Shown: piece by piece, positions 52,297-64,000 of the stretch
How the letters are laid out: each line of letters starts with the position of its first letter
Position numbering within the stretch: position 1 is the first letter of the stretch
Source: Protula sp. h YS-2021
Taxonomy: Eukaryota; Annelida; Polychaeta; Sabellida; Serpulidae
Reading direction: 5' to 3'
Assembly: GCA_949752745.1 (NCBI GenBank)
Contig: OX457034.1
Coordinates: 31,973,544-32,037,543, forward strand
Length of the DNA stretch: 64,000 nt
Notes under the pieces: model-generated
What the model was told of the DNA's origin: nothing
What the model saw: the letters and a program-made list of their open reading frames with translations, nothing else
Database searches by the model: none
Translations under genes and position numbers: made by a program

Positions 52297-54581
52297 TGCA
52301 CTGCACGCTTCACTTTTTGTTTTTTTTTTACCTTTGATTATGTTTTATTTTATCCAAGAGGTAGGTTATTGTTTCTACTTCATACAAAACTTATGCAAGA
52401 TTTAATCATATTTTATTGCTGGTGCATGCACATAGAAGGCTCTAGAATATGCACAACAGTATTCCACACTCCTCTAGTATCGCTTGTTCAATGCTCTTTC
52501 AATCCAACTGGACAATCAAAAGCTGTGCGTCTCACACTTCTTGATCTCTCTCACACTGCTTGATCTCTTCAATCATGGCATTCTACCTACGTCAGTTGCA
52601 GAGTTACTTCGGGATTGAAGGCACAGAGTACGATCGTTGTACCTTACTAAGATCGAGGATGTATATTCAGACACCGTAATATCATCCTGAATTTTACTTC
52701 AGGTTTTAAACAAATATTAAGTAGTCTTAAAACTGTTTGATTTTACATACACCGTTTATAAGAGAATGACATTGAAGCATTAACTTTGGCCATTTTTTTC
52801 TATCTTAAACCATTTCAAAGAGAATAAAATACTCAGACAAAAGTACAGATGCTCAATAATCTTTCAGATCAAGGCAGATCGATGAACTTTCTAAAATACA
52901 TAAACCTATTTTATTGCTAAACATTAAAATATCTGCAATAAAGAAAATTTTAATGGTTATAAAAGTAAGATTGTAATGTGTGGATAAGTTTGTACAGTGT
53001 AGCTAAAGTGAAAAGGTGGTAGTAGAATTTGCAAAGTGGGGATACCTGCTTGACCTCTTCCGAGGATCATAATTTTAAAACTGATCTATGTGAAAATAAA
53101 AGAAGAAAGTTAATTTTCCTTGGAAAATAATAAAAAGTCAAATATATTGTACTTGCGATTGAAGAAAAATGGGCACGGTTGGGGAGAGGAAGAGCAAAGG
53201 AAGACGGATGTATGTAAATGTCTTGAGTAATAATGTGAAATAGTGAAAGTGGTTAATTTGGTGGATAGGTTAAATTTTGAAAGTGGAATATCTTTAAAAG
53301 TATTGGTGATAGAGTGACGGGGATTTGACGAGGTGATATGGCGAATATGAATTATGTATGATCCAGTAGTGTTTTTAGGCCATTCTGAGCCCTTTAAATT
53401 GCACTTTTACAAAGGCAAAGTTTTCTACAGGCGAGTGTTAAATGAATGGTTTTAAGAACAGCGAGATAGTTTTTTTTATAAATAGATTTGTCTATTTCTT
53501 AGTGATTGGATGAATGATCAGATCAGTCCTGGAAAAAACTTCACAATAACTATGTAACTGTTTGATATATTTTTTTAAAGTAAACCTTTGTAACCATATA
53601 CATCCTTCATGTTACCAGTTACCAATACAAATATATGTAATGTAAGAAGCTACTAAATTTCAACTTACAATTTAGATGTTTTCAGCATTTTATTTACAGT
53701 AGACTTTGTAAACCTAAATAATTAAAATGTACTTCTATTTCCAGCCGAGTGTGAGATGTGAGAAATAATTCTGGGGTTACGGTATATACCGCCAACAACT
53801 GGAAAAATAAAAATAAATCAAGGGGTAATGTCATTGAATGTGTGATTTGTTTTAAGAACTACAAAAAGATGTATGTATTCCATAGGTAAAAATTGTAATT
53901 TATTTCTGCATACAAACAATATGTATTTGCACCAATTATCAACTCTAAAGAAATCAGGTATTACACATATACCACCGACAAAAATGAAAATCCTGTGACT
54001 TTCTCAGTGAATTTGTGATATGGTTCAAGAGTTAGAAAGGAATGTATGTATACCTTTAGTAAAATTTGAACTTTATTTCTGGATACAAGCAATCGGTAGC
54101 TGCAACAAGTATCAACAGAAACAAATCACCAGAAAACATTGATGTAAAAATTCAAAGGTCCAGTACATAATACGGCATATCCTCGTCTCGGACATTTGTC
54201 GTTGTCATGTATCTGCGCCGTATGTCGAATTATACTGACACAGTTGACGCCCCACTCTAGCGCTATTACTCTTATATTTATGACTTCCTTAAAATCTAAG
54301 CGGTTATTGTTGCAAGATCAAAGATTTCAATTTAGTTCGTTCGTTGCATAGACTGCACATCCTAGCTTTTATTTTAGTGTTAATGCATGTTTAACTGGCC
54401 AGTCGTTAACTGGTCAACCGTCAATGATGGATAATGGATTTACAGACATGTCTTGTTATATTTTCCATGTTGATCAAACCAACACAGGTTAAACAAGACC
54501 CAAACAGTCTGAGAAATCTGATAGATTCACAGCAGGTTATATACAATTCCAGTGACATTGAAAAATGGTGTGTAAAATTGC

Positions 54582-54654
54582 TGATAGAGAATTGAATTGG
54601 ATAGAGCATTGGTTCGGTAAGCCGAAGGTCCCGAGTTCGACTCCAGCTAGGGGC
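54582..54654 (+). pseudogene. Degenerate tRNA-like segment (L5), further mutated
   Basis: As in the other copies, but with C-to-A at 54649, which weakens the cccgag/ctcggg pairing possible in the other four. The B box remains intact. Confidence 0.6.
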
Positions 54655-54891
54655 GGCATGCAGGGAATTGACATTTGCTCAAATTGCCTTGGCTAAGCAA
54701 ATACAGTAGATAAGATCACCTATGAAGGAATTTAAAGTTGACGCCCACTTAGCGTTTCAGCCATCCCTTAAAAAACATTTTAGAAAGAAGTTAGTTTGGG
54801 CATCGTCCAATGACTTTCTTTATTTGAGTTGCCAAAGTCAATAAAATTATTTATTTTTAAACGATCAAAAGTTTCAGGGAGTGAACTATGT

Positions 54892-54910
54892 AAAAAAAAA
54901 AAAAAAAAAA
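54892..54910 (+). repeat. Poly-A tract, 19 A (L5)
   Basis: The shortest of the five homologous A tracts. Confidence 0.95.
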
Positions 54911-55165
54911 CATAGGTTTTGCCTGTAACACTTTGGTCCCTTTTTATTCTATATTGATATTGAATGTTTCAAGTCAAACCGTAAACAAGAAGAAAAAAGT
55001 GTAAGCAACGCCTGTTTTGAAAGATTTACAATGCAGCAATAAATGTTGCAATCACTCACTTTTTCCCACACCACAATCCAATTCAGATGGGAAGGTATGT
55101 AGTTTATAAACAGGCTCGAGCATCCATACAGATAGTGCTGTGCAGGTTATGGCAGTAATACAGTT

Positions 55166-55378
55166 GGCTGAAAGTTGGCTCGGGAGTGCGAGGGCGTAAG
55201 CGTTCCGGTGTTCTTCGGGACCCGGTGGATCGAGCTGGAACTCGGCTGTAGAAAGGCGAAAGGCGGCGTAAAACCCGCCCGGTATGCCGAAGCCCCGCCA
55301 CTGACCAATGCACACTGTGGTTGATCATTGACGGTGGCTGGGGTGGCCGTATATACGTCAGGCTTCTGGCAGCAAGCC
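55166..55378. other. CpG-dense patch (L5)
   Basis: Homologous to 7521-7733 and of equal length, with no coding evidence. Confidence 0.7.
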
Positions 55379-55391
55379 ATAATATATATCC
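55292..55391 (+). promoter_or_regulatory. Promoter-like motif cluster (L5)
   Basis: Same ordered motifs as in L1; speculative. Confidence 0.28.
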
Positions 55392-57280
55392 TGCACTGCA
55401 CGCTTCACTTTTTGTTTTTTTTTTACCTTTGATTATGTTTTATTTTATCCAAGAGGTAGGTTATTGTTTCTACTTCATACAAAACTTATGCAAGATTTAA
55501 TCATATTTTATTGCTGGTGCATGCACATAGAAGGCTCTAGAATATGCACAACAGTATTCCACACTCCTCTAGTATCGCTTGTTCAATGCTCTTTCAATCC
55601 AACTGGACAATCAAAAGCTGTGCGTCTCACACTTCTTGATCTCTCTCACACTGCTTGATCTCTTCAATCATGGCATTCTACCTACGTCAGTTGCAGAGTT
55701 ACTTCGGGATTGAAGGCACAGAGTACGATCGTTGTACCTTACTAAGATCGAGGATGTATATTCAGACACCGTAATATCATCCTGAATTTTACTTCAGGTT
55801 TTAAACAAATATTAAGTAGTCTTAAAACTGTTTGATTTTACATACACCGTTTATAAGAGAATGACATTGAAGCATTAACTTTGGCCATTTTTTTCTATCT
55901 TAAACCATTTCAAAGAGAATAAAATACTCAGACAAAAGTACAGATGCTCAATAATCTTTCAGATCAAGGCAGATCGATGAACTTTCTAAAATACATAAAC
56001 CTATTTTATTGCTAAACATTAAAATATCTGCAATAAAGAAAATTTTAATGGTTATAAAAGTAAGATTGTAATGTGTGGATAAGTTTGTACAGTGTAGCTA
56101 AAGTGAAAAGGTGGTAGTAGAATTTGCAAAGTGGGGATACCTGCTTGACCTCTTCCGAGGATCATAATTTTAAAACTGATCTATGTGAAAATAAAAGAAG
56201 AAAGTTAATTTTCCTTGGAAAATAATAAAAAGTCAAATATATTGTACTTGCGATTGAAGAAAAATGGGCACGGTTGGGGAGAGGAAGAGCAAAGGAAGAC
56301 GGATGTATGTAAATGTCTTGAGTAATAATGTGAAATAGTGAAAGTGGTTAATTTGGTGGATAGGTTAAATTTTGAAAGTGGAATATCTTTAAAAGTATTG
56401 GTGATAGAGAGACGGGGATTTGACGAGGTGATATGGCGAATATGAATTATGTATGATTCAGTAGTGTTTTTAGGCCATTCTGAGCCCTTTAAATTGCACT
56501 TTTACAAAGGCAAAGTTTTCTACAGGCGAGTGTTAAATGAATGGTTTTAAGAACAGTGAGATAGTTTTTTTATAAATAGATTTGTCTATTTCTTAGTGAT
56601 TGGATGAATGATCAGATCAGTCCTGGAAAAAACTTCACAATAACTATGTAACTGTTTGATATATTTTTTTAAAGTAAACCTTTGTAACCATATACATCCT
56701 TCATGTTACCAGTTACCAATACAAATATATGTAATGTAAGAAGCTACTAAATTTCAACTTACAATTTAGATGTTTTCAGCATTTTATTTACAGTAGACTT
56801 TGTAAACCTAAATAATTAAAATGTACTTCTATTTCCAGCCGAGTGTGAGATGTGAGAAATAATTCTGGGGTTACGGTATATACCGCCAACAACTGGAAAA
56901 ATAAAAATAAATCAAGGGGTAATGTCATTGAATGTGTGATTTGTTTTAAGAACTACAAAAAGATGTATGTATTCCATAGGTAAAAATTGTAATTTATTTC
57001 TGCATACAAACAATATGTATTTGCACCAATTATCAACTCTAAAGAAATCAGGTATTACACATATACCACCGACAAAAATGAAAATCCTGTGACTTTCTCA
57101 GTGAATTTGTGATATGGTTCAAGAGTTAGAAAGGAATGTATGTATACCTTTAGTAAAATTTGAACTTTATTTCTGGATACAAGCAATCGGTAGCTGCAAC
57201 AAGTATCAACAGAAACAAATCACCAGAAAACATTGATGTAAAAATTCAAAGGTCCAGTACATAATACGGCATATCCTCGT

Positions 57281-60200
57281 CTCGGACATTTGTCGTTGTC
57301 ATGTATCTGCGCCGTATGTCGAATTATGCTGACACAGTTGACGCCCCACTCTAGCGCTATTACTCTTATATTTATGACTTCCTTAAAATCTAAGCGGTTA
57401 TTGTTGCAAGATCAAAGATTTCAATTTAGTTCGTTCGTTGCATAGACTGCACATCCTAGCTTTTATTTTAGTGTTAATGCATGTTTAACTGGCCAGTCGT
57501 TAACTGGTCAACCGTCAATGATGGATAATGGATTTACAGACATGTCTTGTTATATTTTCCATGTTGATCAAACCAACACAGGTTAAACAAGACCCAAACA
57601 GTCTGAGAAATCTGATAGATTCACAGCAGGTTATATACAAATAGTGAAAATGGTTAATTTGGTGGATACGTTAAATTTTGAAAGTGGAATATCTTTAAAA
57701 GTATTGGTGATAGAGAGACGGGGATTTGACGAGGTGATATGGCGAATATGAATTATGTATGATCCAGTAGTGTTTTTAGGCCATTCTGAGCCCTTTAAAT
57801 TGCACTTTTACAAAGGCAAAGTTTTCTACAGGCGAGTGTTAAATGAATGGTTTTAAGAACAGCGAGATAGTTTTTTTATAAATAGATTTGTCTATTTCTT
57901 AGTGATTGGATGAATGATCAGATCAGTCCTGGAAAAAACTTCACAATAACTATGTAACTGTTTGATATATTTTTTTAAAGTAAACCTTTGTAACCATATA
58001 CATCCTTCATGTTACCAGTTACCAATACAAATATATGTAATGTAAGAAGCTACTAAATTTCAACTTACAATTTAGATGTTTTCAGCATTTTATTTACAGT
58101 AGACTTTGTAAACCTAAATAATTAAAATGTACTTCTATTTCCAGCCGAGTGTGAGATGTGAGAAATAATTCTGGGGTTACGGTATATACCGCCAACAACT
58201 GGAAAAATAAAAATAAATCAAGGGGTAATGTCATTGAATGTGTGATTTGTTTTAAGAACTACAAAAAGATGTATGTATTCCATAGGTAAAAATTGTAATT
58301 TATTTCTGCATACAAACAATATGTATTTGCACCAATTATCAACTCTAAAGAAATCAGGTATTACACATATACCACCGACAAAAATGAAAATCCTGTGACT
58401 TTCTCAGTGAATTTGTGATATGGTTCAAGAGTTAGAAAGGAATGTATGTATACCTTTAGTAAAATTTGAACTTTATTTCTGGATACAAGCAATCGGTAGC
58501 TGCAACAAGTATCAACAGAAACAAATCACCAGAAAACATTGATGTAAAAATTCAAAGGTCCAGTACATAATACGGCATATCCTCGTCTCGGACATTTGTC
58601 GTTGTCATGTATCTGCGCCGTATGTCGAATTATGCTGACACAGTTGACGCCCCACTCTAGCGCTATTACTCTTATATTTATGACTTCCTTAAAATCTAAG
58701 CGGTTATTGTTGCAAGATCAAAGATTTCAATTTAGTTCGTTCGTTGCATAGACTGCACATCCTAGCTTTTATTTTAGTGTTAATGCATGTTTAACTGGCC
58801 AGTCGTTAACTGGTCAACCGTCAATGATGGATAATGGATTTACAGACATGTCTTGTTATATTTTCCATGTTGATCAAACCAACACAGGTTAAACAAGACC
58901 CAAACAGTCTGAGAAATCTGATAGATTCACAGCAGGTTATATACAAATAGTGAAAATGGTTAATTTGGTGGATACGTTAAATTTTGAAAGTGGAATATCT
59001 TTAAAAGTATTGGTGATAGAGAGACGGGGATTTGACGAGGTGATATGGCGAATATGAATTATGTATGATCCAGTAGTGTTTTTAGGCCATTCTGAGCCCT
59101 TTAAATTGCACTTTTACAAAGGCAAAGTTTTCTACAGGCGAGTGTTAAATGAATGGTTTTAAGAACAGCGAGATAGTTTTTTTATAAATAGATTTGTCTA
59201 TTTCTTAGTGATTGGATGAATGATCAGATCAGTCCTGGAAAAAACTTCACAATAACTATGTAACTGTTTGATATATTTTTTTAAAGTAAACCTTTGTAAC
59301 CATATACATCCTTCATGTTACCAGTTACCAATACAAATATATGTAATGTAAGAAGCTACTAAATTTCAACTTACAATTTAGATGTTTTCAGCATTTTATT
59401 TACAGTAGACTTTGTAAACCTAAATAATTAAAATGTACTTCTATTTCCAGCCGAGTGTGAGATGTGAGAAATAATTCTGGGGTTACGGTATATACCGCCA
59501 ACAACTGGAAAAATAAAAATAAATCAAGGGGTAATGTCATTGAATGTGTGATTTGTTTTAAGAACTACAAAAAGATGTATGTATTCCATAGGTAAAAATT
59601 GTAATTTATTTCTGCATACAAACAATATGTATTTGCACCAATTATCAACTCTAAAGAAATCAGGTATTACACATATACCACCGACAAAAATGAAAATCCT
59701 GTGACTTTCTCAGTGAATTTGTGATATGGTTCAAGAGTTAGAAAGGAATGTATGTATACCTTTAGTAAAATTTGAACTTTATTTCTGGATACAAGCAATC
59801 GGTAGCTGCAACAAGTATCAACAGAAACAAATCACCAGAAAACATTGATGTAAAAATTCAAAGGTCCAGTACATAATACGGCATATCCTCGTCTCGGACA
59901 TTTGTCGTTGTCATGTATCTGCGCCGTATGTCGAATTATGCTGACACAGTTGACGCCCCACTCTAGCGCTATTACTCTTATATTTATGACTTCCTTAAAA
60001 TCTAAGCGGTTATTGTTGCAAGATCAAAGATTTCAATTTAGTTCGTTCGTTGCATAGACTGCACATCCTAGCTTTTATTTTAGTGTTAATGCATGTTTAA
60101 CTGGCCAGTCGTTAACTGGTCAACCGTCAATGATGGATAATGGATTTACAGACATGTCTTGTTATATTTTCCATGTTGATCAAACCAACACAGGTTAAAC

Positions 60201-63200
60201 AAGACCCAAACAGTCTGAGAAATCTGATAGATTCACAGCAGGTTATATACAAATAGTGAAAATGGTTAATTTGGTGGATACGTTAAATTTTGAAAGTGGA
60301 ATATCTTTAAAAGTATTGGTGATAGAGAGACGGGGATTTGACGAGGTGATATGGCGAATATGAATTATGTATGATCCAGTAGTGTTTTTAGGCCATTCTG
60401 AGCCCTTTAAATTGCACTTTTACAAAGGCAAAGTTTTCTACAGGCGAGTGTTAAATGAATGGTTTTAAGAACAGCGAGATAGTTTTTTTATAAATAGATT
60501 TGTCTATTTCTTAGTGATTGGATGAATGATCAGATCAGTCCTGGAAAAAACTTCACAATAACTATGTAACTGTTTGATATATTTTTTTAAAGTAAACCTT
60601 TGTAACCATATACATCCTTCATGTTACCAGTTACCAATACAAATATATGTAATGTAAGAAGCTACTAAATTTCAACTTACAATTTAGATGTTTTCAGCAT
60701 TTTATTTACAGTAGACTTTGTAAACCTAAATAATTAAAATGTACTTCTATTTCCAGCCGAGTGTGAGATGTGAGAAATAATTCTGGGGTTACGGTATATA
60801 CCGCCAACAACTGGAAAAATAAAAATAAATCAAGGGGTAATGTCATTGAATGTGTGATTTGTTTTAAGAACTACAAAAAGATGTATGTATTCCATAGGTA
60901 AAAATTGTAATTTATTTCTGCATACAAACAATATGTATTTGCACCAATTATCAACTCTAAAGAAATCAGGTATTACACATATACCACCGACAAAAATGAA
61001 AATCCTGTGACTTTCTCAGTGAATTTGTGATATGGTTCAAGAGTTAGAAAGGAATGTATGTATACCTTTAGTAAAATTTGAACTTTATTTCTGGATACAA
61101 GCAATCGGTAGCTGCAACAAGTATCAACAGAAACAAATCACCAGAAAACATTGATGTAAAAATTCAAAGGTCCAGTACATAATACGGCATATCCTCGTCT
61201 CGGACATTTGTAGTTGTCATGTATCTGCGCCGTATGTCGAATTATGCTGACACAGTTGACGCCCCACTCTAGCGCTATTACTCTTATATTTATGACTTCC
61301 TTAAAATCTAAGCGGTTATTGTTGCAAGATCAAAGATTTCAATTTAGTTCGTTCGTTGCATAGACTGCACATCCTAGCTTTTATTTTAGTGTTAATGCAT
61401 GTTTAACTGGCCAGTCGTTAACTGGTCAACCGTCAATGATGGATAATGGATTTACAGACATGTCTTGTTATATTTTCCATGTTGATCAAACCAACACAGG
61501 TTAAACAAGACCCAAACAGTCTGAGAAATCTGATAGATTCACAGCAGGTTATATACAAATAGTGAAAATGGTTAATTTGGTGGATACGTTAAATTTTGAA
61601 AGTGGAATATCTTTAAAAGTATTGGTGATAGAGAGACGGGGATTTGACGAGGTGATATGGCGAATATGAATTATGTATGATCCAGTAGTGTTTTTAGGCC
61701 ATTCTGAGCCCTTTAAATTGCACTTTTACAAAGGCAAAGTTTTCTACAGGCGAGTGTTAAATGAATGGTTTTAAGAACAGCGAGATAGTTTTTTTATAAA
61801 TAGATTTGTCTATTTCTTAGTGATTGGATGAATGATCAGATCAGTCCTGGAAAAAACTTCACAATAACTATGTAACTGTTTGATATATTTTTTTAAAGTA
61901 AACCTTTGTAACCATATACATCCTTCATGTTACCAGTTACCAATACAAATATATGTAATGTAAGAAGCTACTAAATTTCAACTTACAATTTAGATGTTTT
62001 CAGCATTTTATTTACAGTAGACTTTGTAAACCTAAATAATTAAAATGTACTTCTATTTCCAGCCGAGTGTGAGATGTGAGAAATAATTCTGGGGTTACGG
62101 TATATACCGCCAACAACTGGAAAAATAAAAATAAATCAAGGGGTAATGTCATTGAATGTGTGATTTGTTTTAAGAACTACAAAAAGATGTATGTATTCCA
62201 TAGGTAAAAATTGTAATTTATTTCTGCATACAAACAATATGTATTTGCACCAATTATCAACTCTAAAGAAATCAGGTATTACACATATACCACCGACAAA
62301 AATGAAAATCCTGTGACTTTCTCAGTGAATTTGTGATATGGTTCAAGAGTTAGAAAGGAATGTATGTATACCTTTAGTAAAATTTGAACTTTATTTCTGG
62401 ATACAAGCAATCGGTAGCTGCAACAAGTATCAACAGAAACAAATCACCAGAAAACATTGATGTAAAAATTCAAAGGTCCAGTACATAATACGGCATATCC
62501 TCGTCTCGGACATTTGTCGTTGTCATGTATCTGCGCCGTATGTCGAATTATGCTGACACAGTTGACGCCCCACTCTAGCGCTATTACTCTTATATTTATG
62601 ACTTCCTTAAAATCTAAGCGGTTATTGTTGCAAGATCAAAGATTTCAATTTAGTTCGTTCGTTGCATAGACTGCACATCCTAGCTTTTATTTTAGTGTTA
62701 ATGCATGTTTAACTGGCCAGTCGTTAACTGGTCAACCGTCAATGATGGATAATGGATTTACAGACATGTCTTGTTATATTTTCCATGTTGATCAAACCAA
62801 CACAGGTTAAACAAGACCCAAACAGTCTGAGAAATCTGATAGATTCACAGCAGGTTATATACAAATAGTGAAAATGGTTAATTTGGTGGATACGTTAAAT
62901 TTTGAAAGTGGAATATCTTTAAAAGTATTGGTGATAGAGAGACGGGGATTTGACGAGGTGATATGGCGAATATGAATTATGTATGATCCAGTAGTGTTTT
63001 TAGGCCATTCTGAGCCCTTTAAATTGCACTTTTACAAAGGCAAAGTTTTCTACAGGCGAGTGTTAAATGAATGGTTTTAAGAACAGCGAGATAGTTTTTT
63101 TATAAATAGATTTGTCTATTTCTTAGTGATTGGATGAATGATCAGATCAGTCCTGGAAAAAACTTCACAATAACTATGTAACTGTTTGATATATTTTTTT

Positions 63201-64000
63201 AAAGTAAACCTTTGTAACCATATACATCCTTCATGTTACCAGTTACCAATACAAATATATGTAATGTAAGAAGCTACTAAATTTCAACTTACAATTTAGA
63301 TGTTTTCAGCATTTTATTTACAGTAGACTTTGTAAACCTAAATAATTAAAATGTACTTCTATTTCCAGCCGAGTGTGAGATGTGAGAAATAATTCTGGGG
63401 TTACGGTATATACCGCCAACAACTGGAAAAATAAAAATAAATCAAGGGGTAATGTCATTGAATGTGTGATTTGTTTTAAGAACTACAAAAAGATGTATGT
63501 ATTCCATAGGTAAAAATTGTAATTTATTTCTGCATACAAACAATATGTATTTGCACCAATTATCAACTCTAAAGAAATCAGGTATTACACATATACCACC
63601 GACAAAAATGAAAATCCTGTGACTTTCTCAGTGAATTTGTGATATGGTTCAAGAGTTAGAAAGGAATGTATGTATACCTTTAGTAAAATTTGAACTTTAT
63701 TTCTGGATACAAGCAATCGGTAGCTGCAACAAGTATCAACAGAAACAAATCACCAGAAAACATTGATGTAAAAATTCAAAGGTCCAGTACATAATACGGC
63801 ATATCCTCGTCTCGGACATTTGTCGTTGTCATGTATCTGCGCCGTATGTCGAATTATGCTGACACAGTTGACGCCCCACTCTAGCGCTATTACTCTTATA
63901 TTTATGACTTCCTTAAAATCTAAGCGGTTATTGTTGCAAGATCAAAGATTTCAATTTAGTTCGTTCGTTGCATAGACTGCACATCCTAGCTTTTATTTTA
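57281..64000. repeat. Tandem array block 3: five short monomers plus a partial one
   Basis: Monomers start at 57281, 58587, 59893, 61199 and 62505, each 1306 bp, with a sixth starting at 63811 and cut by the window end after 190 bp. They are nearly identical to one another and to the majority S sequence. The copy at 61199 has tagttgtc near 61211 where others have cgttgtc. Monomer base 48 is back to G. No gene is seen, and the array continues past the window. Confidence 0.98.

Larger units (their letters stand above)
51450..53239 (+). repeat. L4 insert, 1790 bp
   Basis: Same segment and insertion point as in L1, 1769 bp without the A-rich tract. No gene is seen. Confidence 0.93.
51090..54186. 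repeat. Long monomer L4 (3097 bp)
   Basis: The insert is at 51450-53239; the S part is 1307 bp because of an 8-T run near 53471, as in L3. It has a private change gagtgacgg near 53315 where others have gagagacgg. It carries the A marker at monomer base 48. Confidence 0.97.
54547..56334 (+). repeat. L5 insert, 1788 bp
   Basis: Same segment and insertion point as in L1, 1769 bp without the A tract. No gene is seen. Confidence 0.93.
54187..57280. repeat. Long monomer L5 (3094 bp)
   Basis: Last long monomer in the window. The insert is at 54547-56334 and the S part is 1306 bp. Private changes are ctagg for ctcgg at 54649 in the tRNA-like region, gaactatg for gaactctg just before the A tract, gattcag near 56457 and aacagtgag near 56556. 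It carries the A marker at monomer base 48; the next monomer (57281) does not. Confidence 0.97.

Noticed and set aside
1..64000. CRISPR array or bacterial repeat locus
   Set aside because: The monomers are 1.3-3.1 kb, contiguous, with no spacers and no coding density; composition and the tRNA-SINE-like segment point to a eukaryotic nuclear satellite.
1..64000. Tandem rRNA, 5S, snRNA or histone gene array
   Set aside because: I looked for conserved 5S, U-snRNA and histone sequence in both monomer types and recognised none; no long open frames exist.

Overview
The window is one uninterrupted tandem repeat array of nuclear eukaryotic, satellite-type DNA, probably from an animal. I see no protein-coding gene and no intact RNA gene. 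The basic monomer is 1306 bp and AT-rich. Numbering it from the first base of the window, there are 42 complete monomers and one partial: 37 short (S) monomers, 5 long (L) monomers, and a final partial monomer of 190 bp. Both ends of the window lie inside the array. The pointers to an animal are indirect: long, highly homogenised monomers, a degenerate tRNA-like (SINE-type) segment, poly-A tracts and a CpG-dense patch. I cannot name the species or clade.

Layout: 5 S monomers (1-6530); L1 (6531-9633); 26 S monomers (9634-43589); L2 (43590-46687); L3 (46688-49783); one S (49784-51089); L4 (51090-54186); L5 (54187-57280); 5 S monomers and the partial one (57281-64000). All S monomers checked are exactly 1306 bp and differ by only occasional substitutions. 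An L monomer is an S monomer carrying 1788-1797 bp of extra sequence at one fixed point, after monomer base 360. Length differences among the five L inserts are fully explained by one poly-A tract and two T runs.

The L insert is composite. It holds a degenerate tRNA-like segment with a good Pol III B box, then a body ending in AATAAA and a poly-A tract (retroposon-like), then a CpG-dense patch of about 210 bp with GC-box, CCAAT, CRE-half-site and TATA-like motifs in promoter-like order, then about 940 bp of AT-rich non-coding DNA. The S monomer has its own structure: a diverged internal duplication (84 of 109 ungapped positions identical by hand count), a 12-bp perfect palindrome, and a head segment resembling part of the L insert.

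Shared variants record how the array evolved: blocks of neighbouring monomers carry the same substitution, the L-rich cluster has its own marker, and one S monomer carries an L-linked base. This fits unequal crossing-over and gene conversion. Any function (centromeric or heterochromatic satellite, transcribed array, spacer of an RNA locus) is inference; nothing here proves one.
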